NCBI GenBank assembly: GCA_005502805.1
Contig: SCMY01000003.1
Coordinates: 1-64,000 of the forward strand
Direction: 5' to 3'
Origin: Rhizobiales bacterium 2SD
Lineage (GTDB): Bacteria > Pseudomonadota > Alphaproteobacteria > Rhizobiales > Beijerinckiaceae
Length of the DNA stretch: 64,000 bases
The notes below the pieces were generated by a model. That model was given only the letters and a program-made list of their open reading frames with translations, did no database searches and was not told where the DNA came from. The translations under genes and the position numbers were made by a program. Shown here piece by piece: positions 11,389 to 20,965 of the stretch. Positions within the stretch are counted from its first letter, which is position 1; every line of letters starts with the position of its first letter.

Positions 11389-11403
11389 GTTCATGTTTTG
11401 TTC
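11389..11403. promoter_or_regulatory. LexA (SOS) box upstream of ssb
   Basis: GTTC-ATGTTTT-GTTC matches the alphaproteobacterial LexA consensus GTTC-N7-GTTC exactly. It is 91 bp before the ssb start in the ssb-nadK intergenic region. The nadK gene ends rather than starts here, so ssb is the target. Confidence 0.8.
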
Positions 11404-11523
11404 AAGTCCTTTTCGAGGCTTGTCCCCGACAAAAGTGCGAGCCGGCCAGAGCAATTGAGGAAGCGGGCGGGCGGTAAGCGACGGGCCGGGCCAAGAGGCG
11501 TGCGGGAGGCCGAGCGAGCGCCT

Positions 11524-12297
11524 TCAATAGCCGAACTGCTCGCGCAGGATGCGCTCGTCCAGACTGTGGCCGGGATCGTGCAGCATGACGAGGTCGAGCG
11601 AGCGGTCGATCGCGATCTGCACCGAAATGACGTTGTCGATCTGGGTATGATCGGCGACCGCGCTGACGGGTCGCTTCTCCGCCTCCAGCACCGCGATCGT
11701 CACCCTGGCGTGGTCGGGCAGGAGCGCGCCGCGCCAGCGCCGCGGCCGGAACGGTGAGAGCGGAGTCAGCGCCAGCAGCGGCGCGTCGAGTGGCAGGATC
11801 GGGCCGTTGGCGGAGAGGTTGTAGGCGGTCGAGCCGGCTGGCGTCGCGAGCAGCACGCCGTCGGCGACGAGCTCCGACAGGCGCACCTGCCCGTCGACCG
11901 AGAGCCGCAGCTTGGCCGCCTGGTAGGAGCGGCGAAGCAGCGAGACCTCGTTGATCGCGCGCGCCTCGACGCGCTTGCCATTGCAATCGACCGCAGTCAT
12001 CGCCAGCGGGTGGACGACGCTGCGCTGCGCCGCTTCGAGCCGCTGGCGCAGGCCGCGCTCGCGGAACTCGTTCATCAGGAAGCCGACCGAGCCGCGGTTC
12101 ATGCCGTAGATCGGCTTGGCAGTGCCCATGAAACGATGCAGCGTCTGCAGCATCAGCCCGTCGCCGCCGAGCGCGACGATCACCTCGGCCTCAGCCGGAT
12201 CGGCATCGCCATAGCGTTCGACCAGCTTGACCCGCGCGGCCTGGGCCTCGGGCGTCTCGCTGGCGACGAAGGAGATGGCGGTGAAGCGCTCGGTCAT
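11524..12297 (-). CDS. nadK: NAD kinase
   Basis: Phosphorylates NAD to NADP in the cytoplasm. The 257-aa product has the GGDG motif ([18 protein letters not shown], residues ~39-57), [14 protein letters not shown], the NE motif in [11 protein letters not shown], and the conserved region [18 protein letters not shown]. Length is normal for alphaproteobacterial NadK. It is on the same strand as ssb but 226 bp upstream of it, with its own SOS box between, so separate transcription is likely. Confidence 0.95.
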   Translation of the reverse strand: MTERFTAISFVASETPEAQAARVKLVERYGDADPAEAEVIVALGGDGLMLQTLHRFMGTAKPIYGMNRGSVGFLMNEFRERGLRQRLEAAQRSVVHPLAMTAVDCNGKRVEARAINEVSLLRRSYQAAKLRLSVDGQVRLSELVADGVLLATPAGSTAYNLSANGPILPLDAPLLALTPLSPFRPRRWRGALLPDHARVTIAVLEAEKRPVSAVADHTQIDNVISVQIAIDRSLDLVMLHDPGHSLDERILREQFGY

Positions 12298-12377
12298 CGC
12301 TGGTATCCGGTCGGCATAGTCCTAGCGGTCTAACACGGAGCCGGGCCGGATCGCGAGCCGGCCGGCGAATCCGCAGC

Positions 12378-12410
12378 AAAAAGAAAGGCCGGGGCGCATG
12401 CCCCGGCCTT
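12378..12410 (-). terminator. Rho-independent terminator downstream of the MBL-fold gene
   Basis: The stem is AAGGCCGGGGC/GCCCCGGCCTT (12385-12395 with 12400-12410) and the loop is 4 nt. On the minus strand it is followed by a T-rich tail (complement of CAAAAAGAAA). It serves the gene ending at 12434. Confidence 0.85.
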
Positions 12411-12433
12411 TCCCCAGCGGAGGCGCGAGGGTC

Positions 12434-13420
12434 TCAGATCGCGCTGCTCCACTGCACCGGTACGAGCTCGAAGCCATTGCCGGCCTTGGCGATATGGCCG
12501 GTGGCCGGGAAGGGGGCGTGATAGAAGCAGACCTGCATCTTGTCGGCCACGGCCATGTCGAGCAGCTTGCGGCGGGTGGAGGCGGCCTGCGGCCCGTCCA
12601 TGTCGAACACCGCCGACCAGTCGGGATTGCGCACGAACAGGGCAGGGTGGTTGGTGGTATCGGACAGCACCAGAAGCTTGCCGCTGCCGGAGGAGACGGC
12701 GAAGACGGTATGGCCGGGCGTATGGCCGGGGGCGGCGATCGCGGTCACGCCTGGGACGATCTCCTTGCCGGGCTCGTATTGTTTCACATCCTTGGCGACC
12801 GGACCGAAGACCCGGCGCACGCCGGCGAAGGCGCCCTTCATCGCGTCGGGAGCCGCGCTCATCTTGGCGTCGTCCATCCAGAAGCCCCATTCGGCGGCCG
12901 GCACCATTACCTCGGCGTTCGGGAACACGGCGGTGCCGTCCTTGAGCCTGAAGCCGTTGATGTGGTCGCCGTGGAAATGGCTGAAGACCACCGTCGAGAC
13001 GTTCTTGGGGTCGAGACCGGCGGCCTGGAAGTTCTTCATCCAGGCGCCGGAGGTCGGCGCGCCGGAATCGCCGTTGCCGGTGTCGATCAGGACGAGCTTG
13101 TCGCCGATCTGCAGCGCCAGCGTGGTGAAGGTGATCGAGAGCGCATCGCTCGGCAGATAGGCTTGCTCCATCGCCTTCTTGACGTCGGCGAGCTCGGCAT
13201 TGCGGACGAAGCCCTCAAGCGGGCGCTTGGCGAAGCCGTCGTTCAGGGCGGTGACGGTGATGTCGCCGACCTTGTAGCGGTAGAATCCCGGGTTCTGGTT
13301 CACGGACGTTCCTTGCGCATGGGCCCGCGCGAAGCCGAGGGGCAGATCGAGCGCGGCAGCGGCGGCGAGCGCGCCGGCGCCCGCCATTGCAGTACGGCGC
13401 GAGGGTTCGAAACGGGCCAT
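12434..13420 (-). CDS. Exported metallo-beta-lactamase-fold hydrolase
   Basis: The 328-aa product has an N-terminal export signal with paired arginines (SRRTAMAGAGALAAAAAL), consistent with Tat or Sec export. The MBL metal-binding motif is VVFSHFHGDHINGF (HxHxDH). Downstream metal-ligand candidates are the histidine in APGHTPGHT and the aspartate in LVLSDTTNHPAL. Relatives include lactonase- and hydrolase-type enzymes; the substrate cannot be told. It stands alone with its own terminator. Confidence 0.9.
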   Translation of the reverse strand: MARFEPSRRTAMAGAGALAAAAALDLPLGFARAHAQGTSVNQNPGFYRYKVGDITVTALNDGFAKRPLEGFVRNAELADVKKAMEQAYLPSDALSITFTTLALQIGDKLVLIDTGNGDSGAPTSGAWMKNFQAAGLDPKNVSTVVFSHFHGDHINGFRLKDGTAVFPNAEVMVPAAEWGFWMDDAKMSAAPDAMKGAFAGVRRVFGPVAKDVKQYEPGKEIVPGVTAIAAPGHTPGHTVFAVSSGSGKLLVLSDTTNHPALFVRNPDWSAVFDMDGPQAASTRRKLLDMAVADKMQVCFYHAPFPATGHIAKAGNGFELVPVQWSSAI

Positions 13421-13656
13421 TGGTCAGGCTCCAACAACGAGAGGGGCACGACCTCCCCCGGCTGGCGCCCGCCAACCGGCATCATGCTCCGGGCATCGGC
13501 CCGAGCGCCAAACTAGCTTGGGGAACAACGCCTTCAACCGCCGTGTGGTTGCCTGGGGTCAATTGTCCGTGAACTTGCCATCATTGCGAGGCTCGCGCTC
13601 AACGGTTGAAGCGATATGTCTGACGATGTCGGCTCGTCGTTGAATCGCGACCGTTC

Positions 13657-14082
13657 TTAAAGCTCGGTCTGTCCTTGGGGCTGATCCGCGCGGCTCCTCG
13701 CGAAAGCCTTGAGCAATGCGGCGCAGAGTGCCAGCGAGGCGAGCGCGCCATGACCGGAGCAGCCCGCGACCAGCGCCTCATAGGTCTGCTGCTCGGTCGC
13801 GACCGATTGCAAGCTCCAGTTCCACTCCGGCGCCTTCTCGCGAATGACGCTGACCGCGACGTCGATCTCGGCGCTGATCTTGCCGATCGCCTTCCACAGC
13901 GAACCTTGCTGATAGATGCCGCCGGGCGGAGTGCGTGGAGCGAGCAGGGTGGTGGGCTTGCGCCGGACGGTGAAGCCGAGCGCCTCGTAGATGTCGGCGT
14001 CGAGATTGCGATCGGGGCGGCCCGTGCGCTCGCAGCGTTGCGCGAGGGCGAGCAGTTGGTCGCGCTGGTCGGCAGAGGTCAT
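13657..14082 (-). CDS. Hypothetical protein
   Basis: 141 aa starting at MTSADQRDQL. The longer frame to 14211 is rejected because it runs through tRNA-Thr. The N-terminal part is charged (LLALAQRCERTGRPDRNLDADIYEALGFTVRRK). The C-terminal half contains KISAEIDVAVSVIREKAPEWNW and an alanine-rich helix. It resembles small proteins in Hyphomicrobiales and phage-related loci whose role I cannot name. It lies 74 bp downstream of tRNA-Thr on the same strand. Confidence 0.7.
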   Translation of the reverse strand: MTSADQRDQLLALAQRCERTGRPDRNLDADIYEALGFTVRRKPTTLLAPRTPPGGIYQQGSLWKAIGKISAEIDVAVSVIREKAPEWNWSLQSVATEQQTYEALVAGCSGHGALASLALCAALLKAFARSRADQPQGQTEL

Positions 14083-14156
14083 CGCTCGTTCGGCTCCGCT
14101 CGTCTCCGTCGTCGCGGTGGCATATCGAAGCAAGCAACAGGCCACAGGGATCAGGG

Positions 14157-14231
14157 TGGTGCCGGCGGAGAGGATCGAACTCCCGACCTTCGGTTTACAA
14201 AACCGCTGCACTACCGCTGTGCTACGCCGGC
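14157..14231 (-). tRNA. tRNA-Thr (UGU)
   Basis: On the minus strand, GCCGGCG at 14231-14225 pairs with CGCCGGC near the 3' end. The anticodon loop TTTGTAA reads TGT. The T arm GTCGGGAGTTCGATCCTCTC is normal, and CCA is encoded at 14159-14157. Confidence 0.96.
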
Positions 14232-14423
14232 CCTGTGCGCTGCGGTATCAGGCCGGGGGAGCGAGAGCAAGGCCGATGGCGATGGCTGCGGGTGCTCCGA
14301 CGGAGCGCGACGGCCGGGCCTTCCGTCTCGGTCATGTTCGCTCGCTTGAGGGAAATCCCTCATTGTCGTGCGGAGCTGGCGACTTAGGTTCAGGCTGACT
14401 GTCACCCAACGACGGAGGATGCG

Positions 14424-15302
14424 ATGGCCGATCCGAAATCCGACGACAAGCGCCCGACGCCCGACCCGGCAGAAGACAACGCGTTCTTTCCGTCACCTTA
14501 TTCACTCAGCCAGTTCACGGCGCCGAGATCGAATCTGAGCGGGGCCGACTACCCCAAACCCTACCAAGGTGGGCGCTGGAAGATCCTGATGATCGGCGCC
14601 GACGAACGCTATCTGCTGACCGACAACGGCACGATGTTCTCAACCGGAAACCATCCGGTCGAGACCCTGCTGCCGATGTATCATCTCGACAAGGCCGGCT
14701 TTTCCTTCGATGTCGCGACGCTGTCCGGCAATCCGGTCAAGTTCGAGTACTGGGCGATGCCGCGGGAGGACGCGGAGGTGAAAGGCCTGTTCGCCAGATA
14801 TCGCGACCAGTTCAAGCAGCCGCTGAAGCTAGCCGACGTGATCGAGACCGCCCTCGGCGACGATTCCGATTATATCGGCGTGTTCATTCCAGGCGGCCAT
14901 GGTGCGCTGATCGGCCTGCCCGAGAGCAGGGACGTGAAGGCGGTCCTCGAATGGGCGGCCACCCGCGACAAATTCATGATCTCGCTCTGCCACGGCCCGG
15001 CGGCGTTTCTGGCCGCTGGGATCGGCGAAGCGAAGGGCGCCAGCATCTACGACGGCTACAAGATCTGCGCCTTCCCCGACGCGCTCGATGCGAAAACACC
15101 CGATATCGGCTACATGCCCGGCCATCTGACCTGGGCCTTCGGCGAGAGGCTGAAGGAACTCGGGATCGAAATCCTGAACACCGATATCTCGGGCATGGTC
15201 CACCGTGACCGCAAGCTGCTGACGGGAGACAGTCCGCTCGCCGGCAATGCGCTCGGCAAGTTGGCTGCGACGGCCCTGCTCGAAGAGGTTGCGACGGGGT
15301 GA
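14424..15302 (+). CDS. hchA: DJ-1/PfpI family glyoxalase III / chaperone Hsp31
   Basis: The 292-aa protein aligns with Hsp31 throughout: [40 protein letters not shown], and the nucleophilic elbow [13 protein letters not shown] with catalytic Cys. The glutamate/histidine context is [17 protein letters not shown]. Hsp31 converts methylglyoxal to lactate without cofactor and acts as a holding chaperone; a deglycase role is debated. Its stop overlaps the next gene by 4 bp, so it is in an operon with a LuxR regulator and probably the SDR. Confidence 0.93.
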   Translation: MADPKSDDKRPTPDPAEDNAFFPSPYSLSQFTAPRSNLSGADYPKPYQGGRWKILMIGADERYLLTDNGTMFSTGNHPVETLLPMYHLDKAGFSFDVATLSGNPVKFEYWAMPREDAEVKGLFARYRDQFKQPLKLADVIETALGDDSDYIGVFIPGGHGALIGLPESRDVKAVLEWAATRDKFMISLCHGPAAFLAAGIGEAKGASIYDGYKICAFPDALDAKTPDIGYMPGHLTWAFGERLKELGIEILNTDISGMVHRDRKLLTGDSPLAGNALGKLAATALLEEVATG

Positions 15303-16018
15303 GCGGAATGCAGGCCGAGGCGGCGTTCCGTACCGCGCTGGCGATCGAAGGAAGCGCTGCGCTGCCTGCGATCGAGGAGGCGGTCCGCGCCTTCGCGCGG
15401 CCGCTCGGCTATGACCGCTTCGTGCTGTTCTCTGCGTCGGCGGCGCGGGATGACGAGGTCGAGCGCATCTACTGGGTCGAAGGCGAGTGGTTCGGCGCTG
15501 GCCAGGAGGTTGACGCCGAGACCTATGTCCGGCGCTGCCCGATGACCCGGCATGTCCTGCAGGCGAGCGAGCCGTTCTTCTGGACCAAGACCGAGAGCAG
15601 GGCGGGGGAGCTCTATCGCGTCGTCCGCATGCCACGTGGTCGCGGCCTTCATGGTCTGCAGGTGCCCGTCTTCGGCCCGCTCGGGCTCGAGGGTGCGATG
15701 AGCCTCGGCGGCGAACGCATCGACGCTTCATCGCCTGCCCGCCTGGCGGCCTCGGTCGTGGCCGCCGCCGCCTTCAGGGCTGCCCGCGGATTGCTCGAGG
15801 CTCCGGCTGGCGAGCTGACCGGCAGGCTCTCTGATCGCGAGCGCGAGGTCTTGGCGTGGACCGCGGCCGGCCGGCGGCAAGCCGAGATCGCCGCGACGCT
15901 CGGCCTGTCGGAGCGGACAGTCGAGAATCATCTGCGGCGGGCGCGCCGGCGCCTCGGTGTCGCGACGACGGCCCAGGCCGTCCGGGCCGCGATCCGCACC
16001 GGCGACATCGAGGGGTGA
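15299..16018 (+). CDS. LuxR-type transcriptional regulator
   Basis: The 239-aa product starts at a GTG overlapping the hchA stop (GTGA); an ATG at 15308 is an alternative. The C-terminal GerE/LuxR helix-turn-helix is clear: [44 protein letters not shown]. The N-terminal ~150 residues have the alpha/beta character of autoinducer-binding domains, with Trp/Tyr-rich segments ([13 protein letters not shown]). No luxI homologue is in the window, so it may be a LuxR solo. Position suggests control of hchA and the SDR. Confidence 0.88.
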   Translation: MSGMQAEAAFRTALAIEGSAALPAIEEAVRAFARPLGYDRFVLFSASAARDDEVERIYWVEGEWFGAGQEVDAETYVRRCPMTRHVLQASEPFFWTKTESRAGELYRVVRMPRGRGLHGLQVPVFGPLGLEGAMSLGGERIDASSPARLAASVVAAAAFRAARGLLEAPAGELTGRLSDREREVLAWTAAGRRQAEIAATLGLSERTVENHLRRARRRLGVATTAQAVRAAIRTGDIEG

Positions 16019-16043
16019 CACTGAAACCGGAAGGGCGAACAGC

Positions 16044-16817
16044 ATGGGCAAAACGGTTCTCGTGACGGGAGCGGCCTCCGGCTTTGGCCGTGGCGTCGTC
16101 TTCGGGCTTGCCGCTCGCGGCCATGCCGTGATCGCCGGCTGCCAGATCTGGCCGCAGGTCTGGGAGCTGCGCAACGCGGCCAAGGCCGAAGGCCTCGACA
16201 TCCGCGTCATCAAGCTCGACGTGCTGAACGAGATCGACCGTGAGCATGCGCTCGGCATCGAGATCGACGTTCTTTTCAACAATGCCGGCATCATGGAATC
16301 GGGACCGATGGTCGAGATTCCGATGCCGGTGTTCCGCTCGGTCTTCGAAACGAACGTGTTCGCCGCCCTCGAACTCGCCCAGGGCGTCGCGCGCAGCATG
16401 GTGAAGCGCGGCTCGGGCCGGATCGTCTGGACCTCGTCGGTGGCCGGACTGGTCAAGGTTCCCTTCGATGGCGCCTATGCCGCCTCCAAGCACGCGGTCG
16501 AAGGCATCTGCTCGGCGATGCACGAGGAGCTCAGACCCTATGGGGTCGAGGTTGTGACGGTGAATCCGGGCGCCTTCCGCACCGGCTTCAACGATACCGG
16601 CATGGAGAGCATGGATCAGTGGTGGGGGCAGGGCGAGCGCGTCGTCGAGCACTGGCCGGTCCGCGAGCTCAACCGCCAGCATGATCCGGCGGAGATGATC
16701 GCGGCGATCATCGAGGTTATCGAGGCCGAGAAGCCGCGCTATCGCACCGTCAGGCCCGCCAGCGCCGAGGAGATGGTCCGGAGGGAGCAGCAGGAGACCT
16801 GGGAGCGGCAGGTCTGA
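16044..16817 (+). CDS. SDR-family oxidoreductase
   Basis: Short-chain dehydrogenase/reductase of 257 aa. The start at 16044 follows GGAAGGG. The NAD(P)-binding TGAASGFGRG is at residues 8-17, NNAGIMESG follows, and the catalytic pair is YAASK with WTSSVAG upstream. The C-terminal half carries VVTVNPGAFRTGFNDTG. The substrate is unknown. It lies 25 bp downstream of the LuxR gene and is likely co-transcribed with hchA. Confidence 0.92.
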   Translation: MGKTVLVTGAASGFGRGVVFGLAARGHAVIAGCQIWPQVWELRNAAKAEGLDIRVIKLDVLNEIDREHALGIEIDVLFNNAGIMESGPMVEIPMPVFRSVFETNVFAALELAQGVARSMVKRGSGRIVWTSSVAGLVKVPFDGAYAASKHAVEGICSAMHEELRPYGVEVVTVNPGAFRTGFNDTGMESMDQWWGQGERVVEHWPVRELNRQHDPAEMIAAIIEVIEAEKPRYRTVRPASAEEMVRREQQETWERQV

Positions 16818-16927
16818 GGGCGGGCATGCCTGATCGGGCGGGCCGGGCGAAGGACAAGCGATGGCATTCACCGGCCCGTAACCATCTAAGTCGATGCTTT
16901 TGCAAAAGCCTTGTCTGAGATGAGTCC

Positions 16928-17635
16928 ATGCTGAGCCGCCGATCCTTTACCATGTCGTCCGTTTCGCTCCTCGCCCCGGGCCTTGCCGGCTGTGGCGGCG
17001 GAGGCAGCATCGTCGCTTTGCCCGATGTCGCGGCGCCGGCTCCCCAAAGCCTGACGCGGACGCTGGCGAGGCCGAACTATGCACAGGTCTACATCGAGTA
17101 TCCGGGCGAGCGCTTTCCGGTCCCGGCGATCGACTATCAGAGCATCGAGCCGCGCTATCTGCGCCAGACGGTCGAATTCCGCGGCGCCGAGCCGCCGGGA
17201 TCCATCGTCGTCGATCCCGGCTCCTATCATCTCTATTTCGTCGAATCGCGGGGCGTGGCCACACGCTACGGCGTCGGCGTCGGTCGCGAAGGCTTCGGCT
17301 GGACCGGGTCGGCGAAGATCAACATGAAGCGCGATTGGCCCGACTGGGTGCCGCCGCAGGAGATGATCGAGCGCGACCCGCAGATCAGGGCCCAACTCGA
17401 GCCGACGCCGCGTGGCCCGGGCGTCCGCGGCGGGCCGAAGAGCCCGCTCGGCGCCCGCACCCTCTATCTCTTCGGCGAGGGGCGCGATCTCGGCTATCGC
17501 ATCCACGGCACCACCGAGCCCTACACTGTCGGCACCAACGTCTCCTCGGGCTGCATCCGGATGATCAACCAGGACATCATCCATCTCTATGCCCGCGTCG
17601 CGCTGGGCACGCCGGTGACGGTGCTGCCGGTGTGA
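16928..17635 (+). CDS. L,D-transpeptidase (YkuD family), exported
   Basis: The 235-aa product opens with RRSFTMSSVSLLAPGLAGCGGGG, an export signal with a lipobox-like LAGC. The catalytic YkuD motif HGTTEPYTVGTNVSSGCIRM is near residues 193-212, including the active Cys and conserved His. These enzymes make 3-3 crosslinks in peptidoglycan or attach outer-membrane proteins to it. It is convergent with the diguanylate cyclase gene. Confidence 0.94.
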   Translation: MLSRRSFTMSSVSLLAPGLAGCGGGGSIVALPDVAAPAPQSLTRTLARPNYAQVYIEYPGERFPVPAIDYQSIEPRYLRQTVEFRGAEPPGSIVVDPGSYHLYFVESRGVATRYGVGVGREGFGWTGSAKINMKRDWPDWVPPQEMIERDPQIRAQLEPTPRGPGVRGGPKSPLGARTLYLFGEGRDLGYRIHGTTEPYTVGTNVSSGCIRMINQDIIHLYARVALGTPVTVLPV

Positions 17636-17663
17636 TGCGGTCGCTGCGGCAGGCAGCGAAGGC

Positions 17664-18833
17664 TCAGGCCGCCTTGGCGACCGTCGGGGGCTCCGCGACC
17701 TCGATACGGTTGCGCCCGAGCAATTTCGCCTTGTAGAGGGCTCGGTCTGCGGCGGCCAGGAGCTCCGCCAGGTCGATCTCGCCGGCGCCAGCTTCCGCCA
17801 GGCCGACGCTGACGGTCGCCGCGATGGCGAGCCCGTCGCTGTGCGCCGCCGCCTCGGTGAAGCGCTGGGCGATCTCCACTGCGATCCGGCGCGCCTCTTC
17901 CTGGCCTGTGCCCGGCAGCAGGATCGCGAATTCCTCGCCGCCGAGACGGGCGCACACAGCGCCCCGTGGCGCGGTCTCGGAGGCCATCCCGGCGAAGAGC
18001 TGCAAGACCTGGTCGCCCGCTTCGTGCCCGTAGGTGTCGTTGATCGCCTTGAAATGGTCGAGGTCGAAGGCGAGCAGCACATGCGAGCAGCTTTCGCCGT
18101 TTTGGCGCAGGCGCTCGGGGCCGAGCTCGAAGAAGCCCTGGCGGTTGTGGAGGCCGGTCAGGAAATCGGTCCGCGCATTCGCCAGGAGCCTCGCTCGGTC
18201 CTCCTCGCGCACCAGGGCGATCAACGACATCGGCATCGCGACGGTGAACAGCACCGCCTCGTACATCGTCAGTTTGGCGACGATGGGCAGTACGCTCTCG
18301 CCATGGACCCCGACGACGATCGGCACGACGAATGTGCGGACGGCATAGGTCAAGCTGTGGCAGGCGAACACGATGATCGCGACAGGGCGCGAGCGCAAAC
18401 CTTTCGCAGCGCGGCTGTGGAACAGCGTGCGGGCGGTCAGGGCACAGATGACTGCGATGGGGAATGCGCTCGCATGGTTCCAGAGCAAGCTCGCCCAGCC
18501 GGTCCCCAGGATGAGCCAGATGGCGCCGATCGCGCCGAGGAAGCCAGCGACGAGAATGGGGCGCAGGGGGCGGCCGTCCAGCACCAGAGCCCCTTGCAGG
18601 ACCAGAGAGTAGCCGAGCAGCATGACGACATTGGTGAGGGCAGGGCCGGCAACGCCGGGGAGCAGGCTGCGATTCATCGCGAGAATGCAGCCCAGGGCGA
18701 ATACGCCATAGGCCGCCGCCCAGAGGCCGAGCTCCCTGGATCGCTGGGCTTGCGCCTGTCGCTCCCACAAGGTCATGGCCGCTGCGATGAGCAGCGTTCC
18801 GATCGTCAGATACCAGAGAGTTGCAAGGTCCAT
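17664..18833 (-). CDS. Membrane-bound diguanylate cyclase
   Basis: 389 aa. The N-terminal ~210 residues hold about six hydrophobic membrane segments without a recognisable sensor family. The C-terminal GGDEF domain is intact: DFLTGLHNRQGFFE, FDLDHFKAINDTYGHEAGD, and the active-site variant RLGGEEFAILL. It should make cyclic di-GMP. No RxxD inhibitory-site motif is evident just before GGEEF. The start at 18833 (MDLATLWY) is chosen because it places the first membrane helix at the N-terminus; the frame extends to 18869. Confidence 0.92.
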   Translation of the reverse strand: MDLATLWYLTIGTLLIAAAMTLWERQAQAQRSRELGLWAAAYGVFALGCILAMNRSLLPGVAGPALTNVVMLLGYSLVLQGALVLDGRPLRPILVAGFLGAIGAIWLILGTGWASLLWNHASAFPIAVICALTARTLFHSRAAKGLRSRPVAIIVFACHSLTYAVRTFVVPIVVGVHGESVLPIVAKLTMYEAVLFTVAMPMSLIALVREEDRARLLANARTDFLTGLHNRQGFFELGPERLRQNGESCSHVLLAFDLDHFKAINDTYGHEAGDQVLQLFAGMASETAPRGAVCARLGGEEFAILLPGTGQEEARRIAVEIAQRFTEAAAHSDGLAIAATVSVGLAEAGAGEIDLAELLAAADRALYKAKLLGRNRIEVAEPPTVAKAA

Positions 18834-19258
18834 CGCGATCGTGTCAGCGGCGGCTGCATTCGGCTGCATTCGGCTTCAGGCATGATCAAACGCTCCCAGC
18901 CTGCTCAGCTGCAGGAGAAACTGGCCTAAATGAGTTAATATCAGCTTGTGACGCTCTATCATCGCAAGAGCTGCTGGACCTGCGCTGTGCGTCATCAAAA
19001 TTCATGTGCTCAATATTGGCGAATTCGCTCTATCGGAGCTCCGGCTAAACGCTAAGAGCTCGGCTCCATTTCGCGAGTCGCCGTAGCGATATCGCTGTCC
19101 TCCAGTTGGGGCAGATGAAAGTATCCGGTCCTGAATTCGCCGATGCTCCGCTTGCGCCGAGCCAGGATGATGCCTGCGGCTCTCTCTGTTCGAAAAAAAA
19201 GCCCCGCCCGAAAGGGCGGGGCTTCTCGGGATTGGTCGAGCCAATCCAGCCTGAGGGA
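18834..19258. other. Intergenic region
   Basis: About 420 bp between the diguanylate cyclase start and the end of the symporter gene, both on the minus strand. Apart from the terminator at 19193-19222 and a short direct repeat (GGCTGCATTC twice near 18852-18871), I see no gene or known RNA motif. Confidence 0.6.
19193..19222 (-). terminator. Strong intrinsic terminator of the MHS symporter gene
   Basis: GCCCCGCCC (19201-19209) pairs with GGGCGGGGC (19214-19222) around GAAA. On the minus strand eight T residues follow the stem. It lies 37 bp past the stop codon. Confidence 0.95.
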
Positions 19259-20929
19259 TCAGGTGTTGTCGTGGGTCAGGATGTCGCGATCCTTGGTCTC
19301 GGGCACGAAGAGCATGCCGATGACGAAGGTCATCATCGCGATCACGATCGGGTACCAGAGGCCGTAGAAGATGTCGCCGGTGCCGGCCACCATGGCGAAC
19401 GAGGTCGCCGGCAGCAGGCCGCCGAACCAGCCGTTGCCGATATGATAGGGCAGCGACATGCCGGTGTAGCGGATGCGGGTCGGGAAGAGCTCGACCAGGG
19501 CCGCCGCGATCGGGCCGTAGACCATCGTCACATAGATGACGAGCACGGTCAGGATCGCGATGATCGTCAGCGACTGCGCATTGAACAGCGCACCGAGGAA
19601 ACCGGTCTTGACGATGCGGGCATCGCCTGCCGCCGGGTAGCCGGCCGCGACCGCTTCCTTGCCGATGTTCGCGGCGAACGAGCCGTCGATGGCGACGTCC
19701 TTGCCGTTGACCGTGACCTTGGCCGGCGTGCCGGCCGGGGCCGGGGCCTGGGTGTACTGGATCGCCTGCGCGGCCAGCGTGCGACGGGCGATGTCGCAAG
19801 GCTGGGTGAAGGTGCGCACGCCGACCGGATCGAAGACCGAGCCGCAGGTGGCGGGGTCGGCCACGACCTGGACCTTGACGTTCTCATGCGCTGCGGCGAG
19901 ACCGGGGTTCGCCGCCTTGGTGAGGGCGCCGAACAGCGGGAAATAGGTCAGCGCCGCGATCAGGCAGCCCGCCAGGATGATCGGCTTGCGGCCGATCTTG
20001 TCGGAGAGCGAGCCGAAGACGATGAAGCCGCCGGTGCCGAGGATGAGCGACCAGGCGATCAGCACGTTCGAGGTGTAGAGATCGACCTTGAGGATGCTCT
20101 GGATGAAGAACAGCGCGTAGAACTGGCCAGTGTACCAGACGACGGCCTGGCCGGCGGTGAGGCCGAACAGCGCCAGCAGCGCGATCTTGGCGTTCTTCCA
20201 CTGGCCGAACGCCTCCGAGAGCGGCGCCTTCGAGCCTGTGCCTTCGGCCTTCATCTTCTGGAAGGCGGGCGATTCCTGCATCTGCAGACGAATCCAGACC
20301 GAGATCGCCAGCAGGAAGATCGAAGCCAGGAACGGTATGCGCCAGCCCCAGGCAGCGAAGTCCGCTTCGCCCATGTTGACGCGAATGCCGAGGATGACGA
20401 TCAGCGAGAGCAGGAGGCCGAGCGTCGCCGTGGTCTGGATCCAGGAGGTGTAGAAGCCGCGCCGTCCGGGAGGGGCGTGCTCGGCGACATAGACCGCCGC
20501 GCCGCCGTACTCGCCGCCGAGCGCCAGGCCCTGCAGCATGCGCAGCGCGATCAGGACGACGGGCGCGATCCAGCCGATCGAAGCATAGCTGGGCAGCAGG
20601 CCGACCAGGAAGGTCGAGGCGCCCATGATCACGATGGTGACGAGGAAGGTGTATTTGCGGCCGATCAGGTCACCGAGGCGGCCGAAGAACAGCGCACCGA
20701 ACGGGCGCACGAGGAAGCCCGCGGCAAAGGCGAGCAGGGCGAAGATGGCGCGTGTGTTCGGGTCGAAGGCCGAGAAGAAATGCGCGCCGATCATCGTGGC
20801 CAGCGAGCCGTAAAGGTAGAAATCGTACCATTCGAAGACCGTACCCAGGGAGGAGGCCAGAATGACCTTCCTTTCCTCCCTGGTCATCGGGCGTGGCTGG
20901 GCCACCCCGGATGCTTGTGCCATGCTCAT
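19259..20929 (-). CDS. MHS-family MFS metabolite:proton symporter
   Basis: 556 aa from 20929 (MSMAQASG), with GGGAG 6-10 nt upstream. The frame continues to 20989, but that part overlaps a structured leader. Typical MHS features are SSLGTVFEWYDFYLYGSLA at the first helix, GALFFGRLGDLIGRKYTF after TM2, and RMLQGLALGGEYGGAAVYVAEH. A hydrophilic insert of ~100 residues (around AANPGLAAAHENVKVQVVAD to DARIVKTGF) interrupts the second half; it has two cysteines and is probably periplasmic. The family moves organic acids, betaine or similar. Confidence 0.92.
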   Translation of the reverse strand: MSMAQASGVAQPRPMTREERKVILASSLGTVFEWYDFYLYGSLATMIGAHFFSAFDPNTRAIFALLAFAAGFLVRPFGALFFGRLGDLIGRKYTFLVTIVIMGASTFLVGLLPSYASIGWIAPVVLIALRMLQGLALGGEYGGAAVYVAEHAPPGRRGFYTSWIQTTATLGLLLSLIVILGIRVNMGEADFAAWGWRIPFLASIFLLAISVWIRLQMQESPAFQKMKAEGTGSKAPLSEAFGQWKNAKIALLALFGLTAGQAVVWYTGQFYALFFIQSILKVDLYTSNVLIAWSLILGTGGFIVFGSLSDKIGRKPIILAGCLIAALTYFPLFGALTKAANPGLAAAHENVKVQVVADPATCGSVFDPVGVRTFTQPCDIARRTLAAQAIQYTQAPAPAGTPAKVTVNGKDVAIDGSFAANIGKEAVAAGYPAAGDARIVKTGFLGALFNAQSLTIIAILTVLVIYVTMVYGPIAAALVELFPTRIRYTGMSLPYHIGNGWFGGLLPATSFAMVAGTGDIFYGLWYPIVIAMMTFVIGMLFVPETKDRDILTHDNT

Positions 20930-20965
20930 GAAGCGCTCCCGTCTTAAGTCGTTCCCCCGGGCGCT

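Noticed and set aside
13657-14211. Longer start (14211) for the hypothetical gene
   Set aside because: It would translate through tRNA-Thr; ATG 14082 is the sensible start.
19106-20947. 613-codon plus-strand frame opposite the MHS symporter
   Set aside because: Antisense shadow; the symporter on the other strand has complete family motifs and a terminator.
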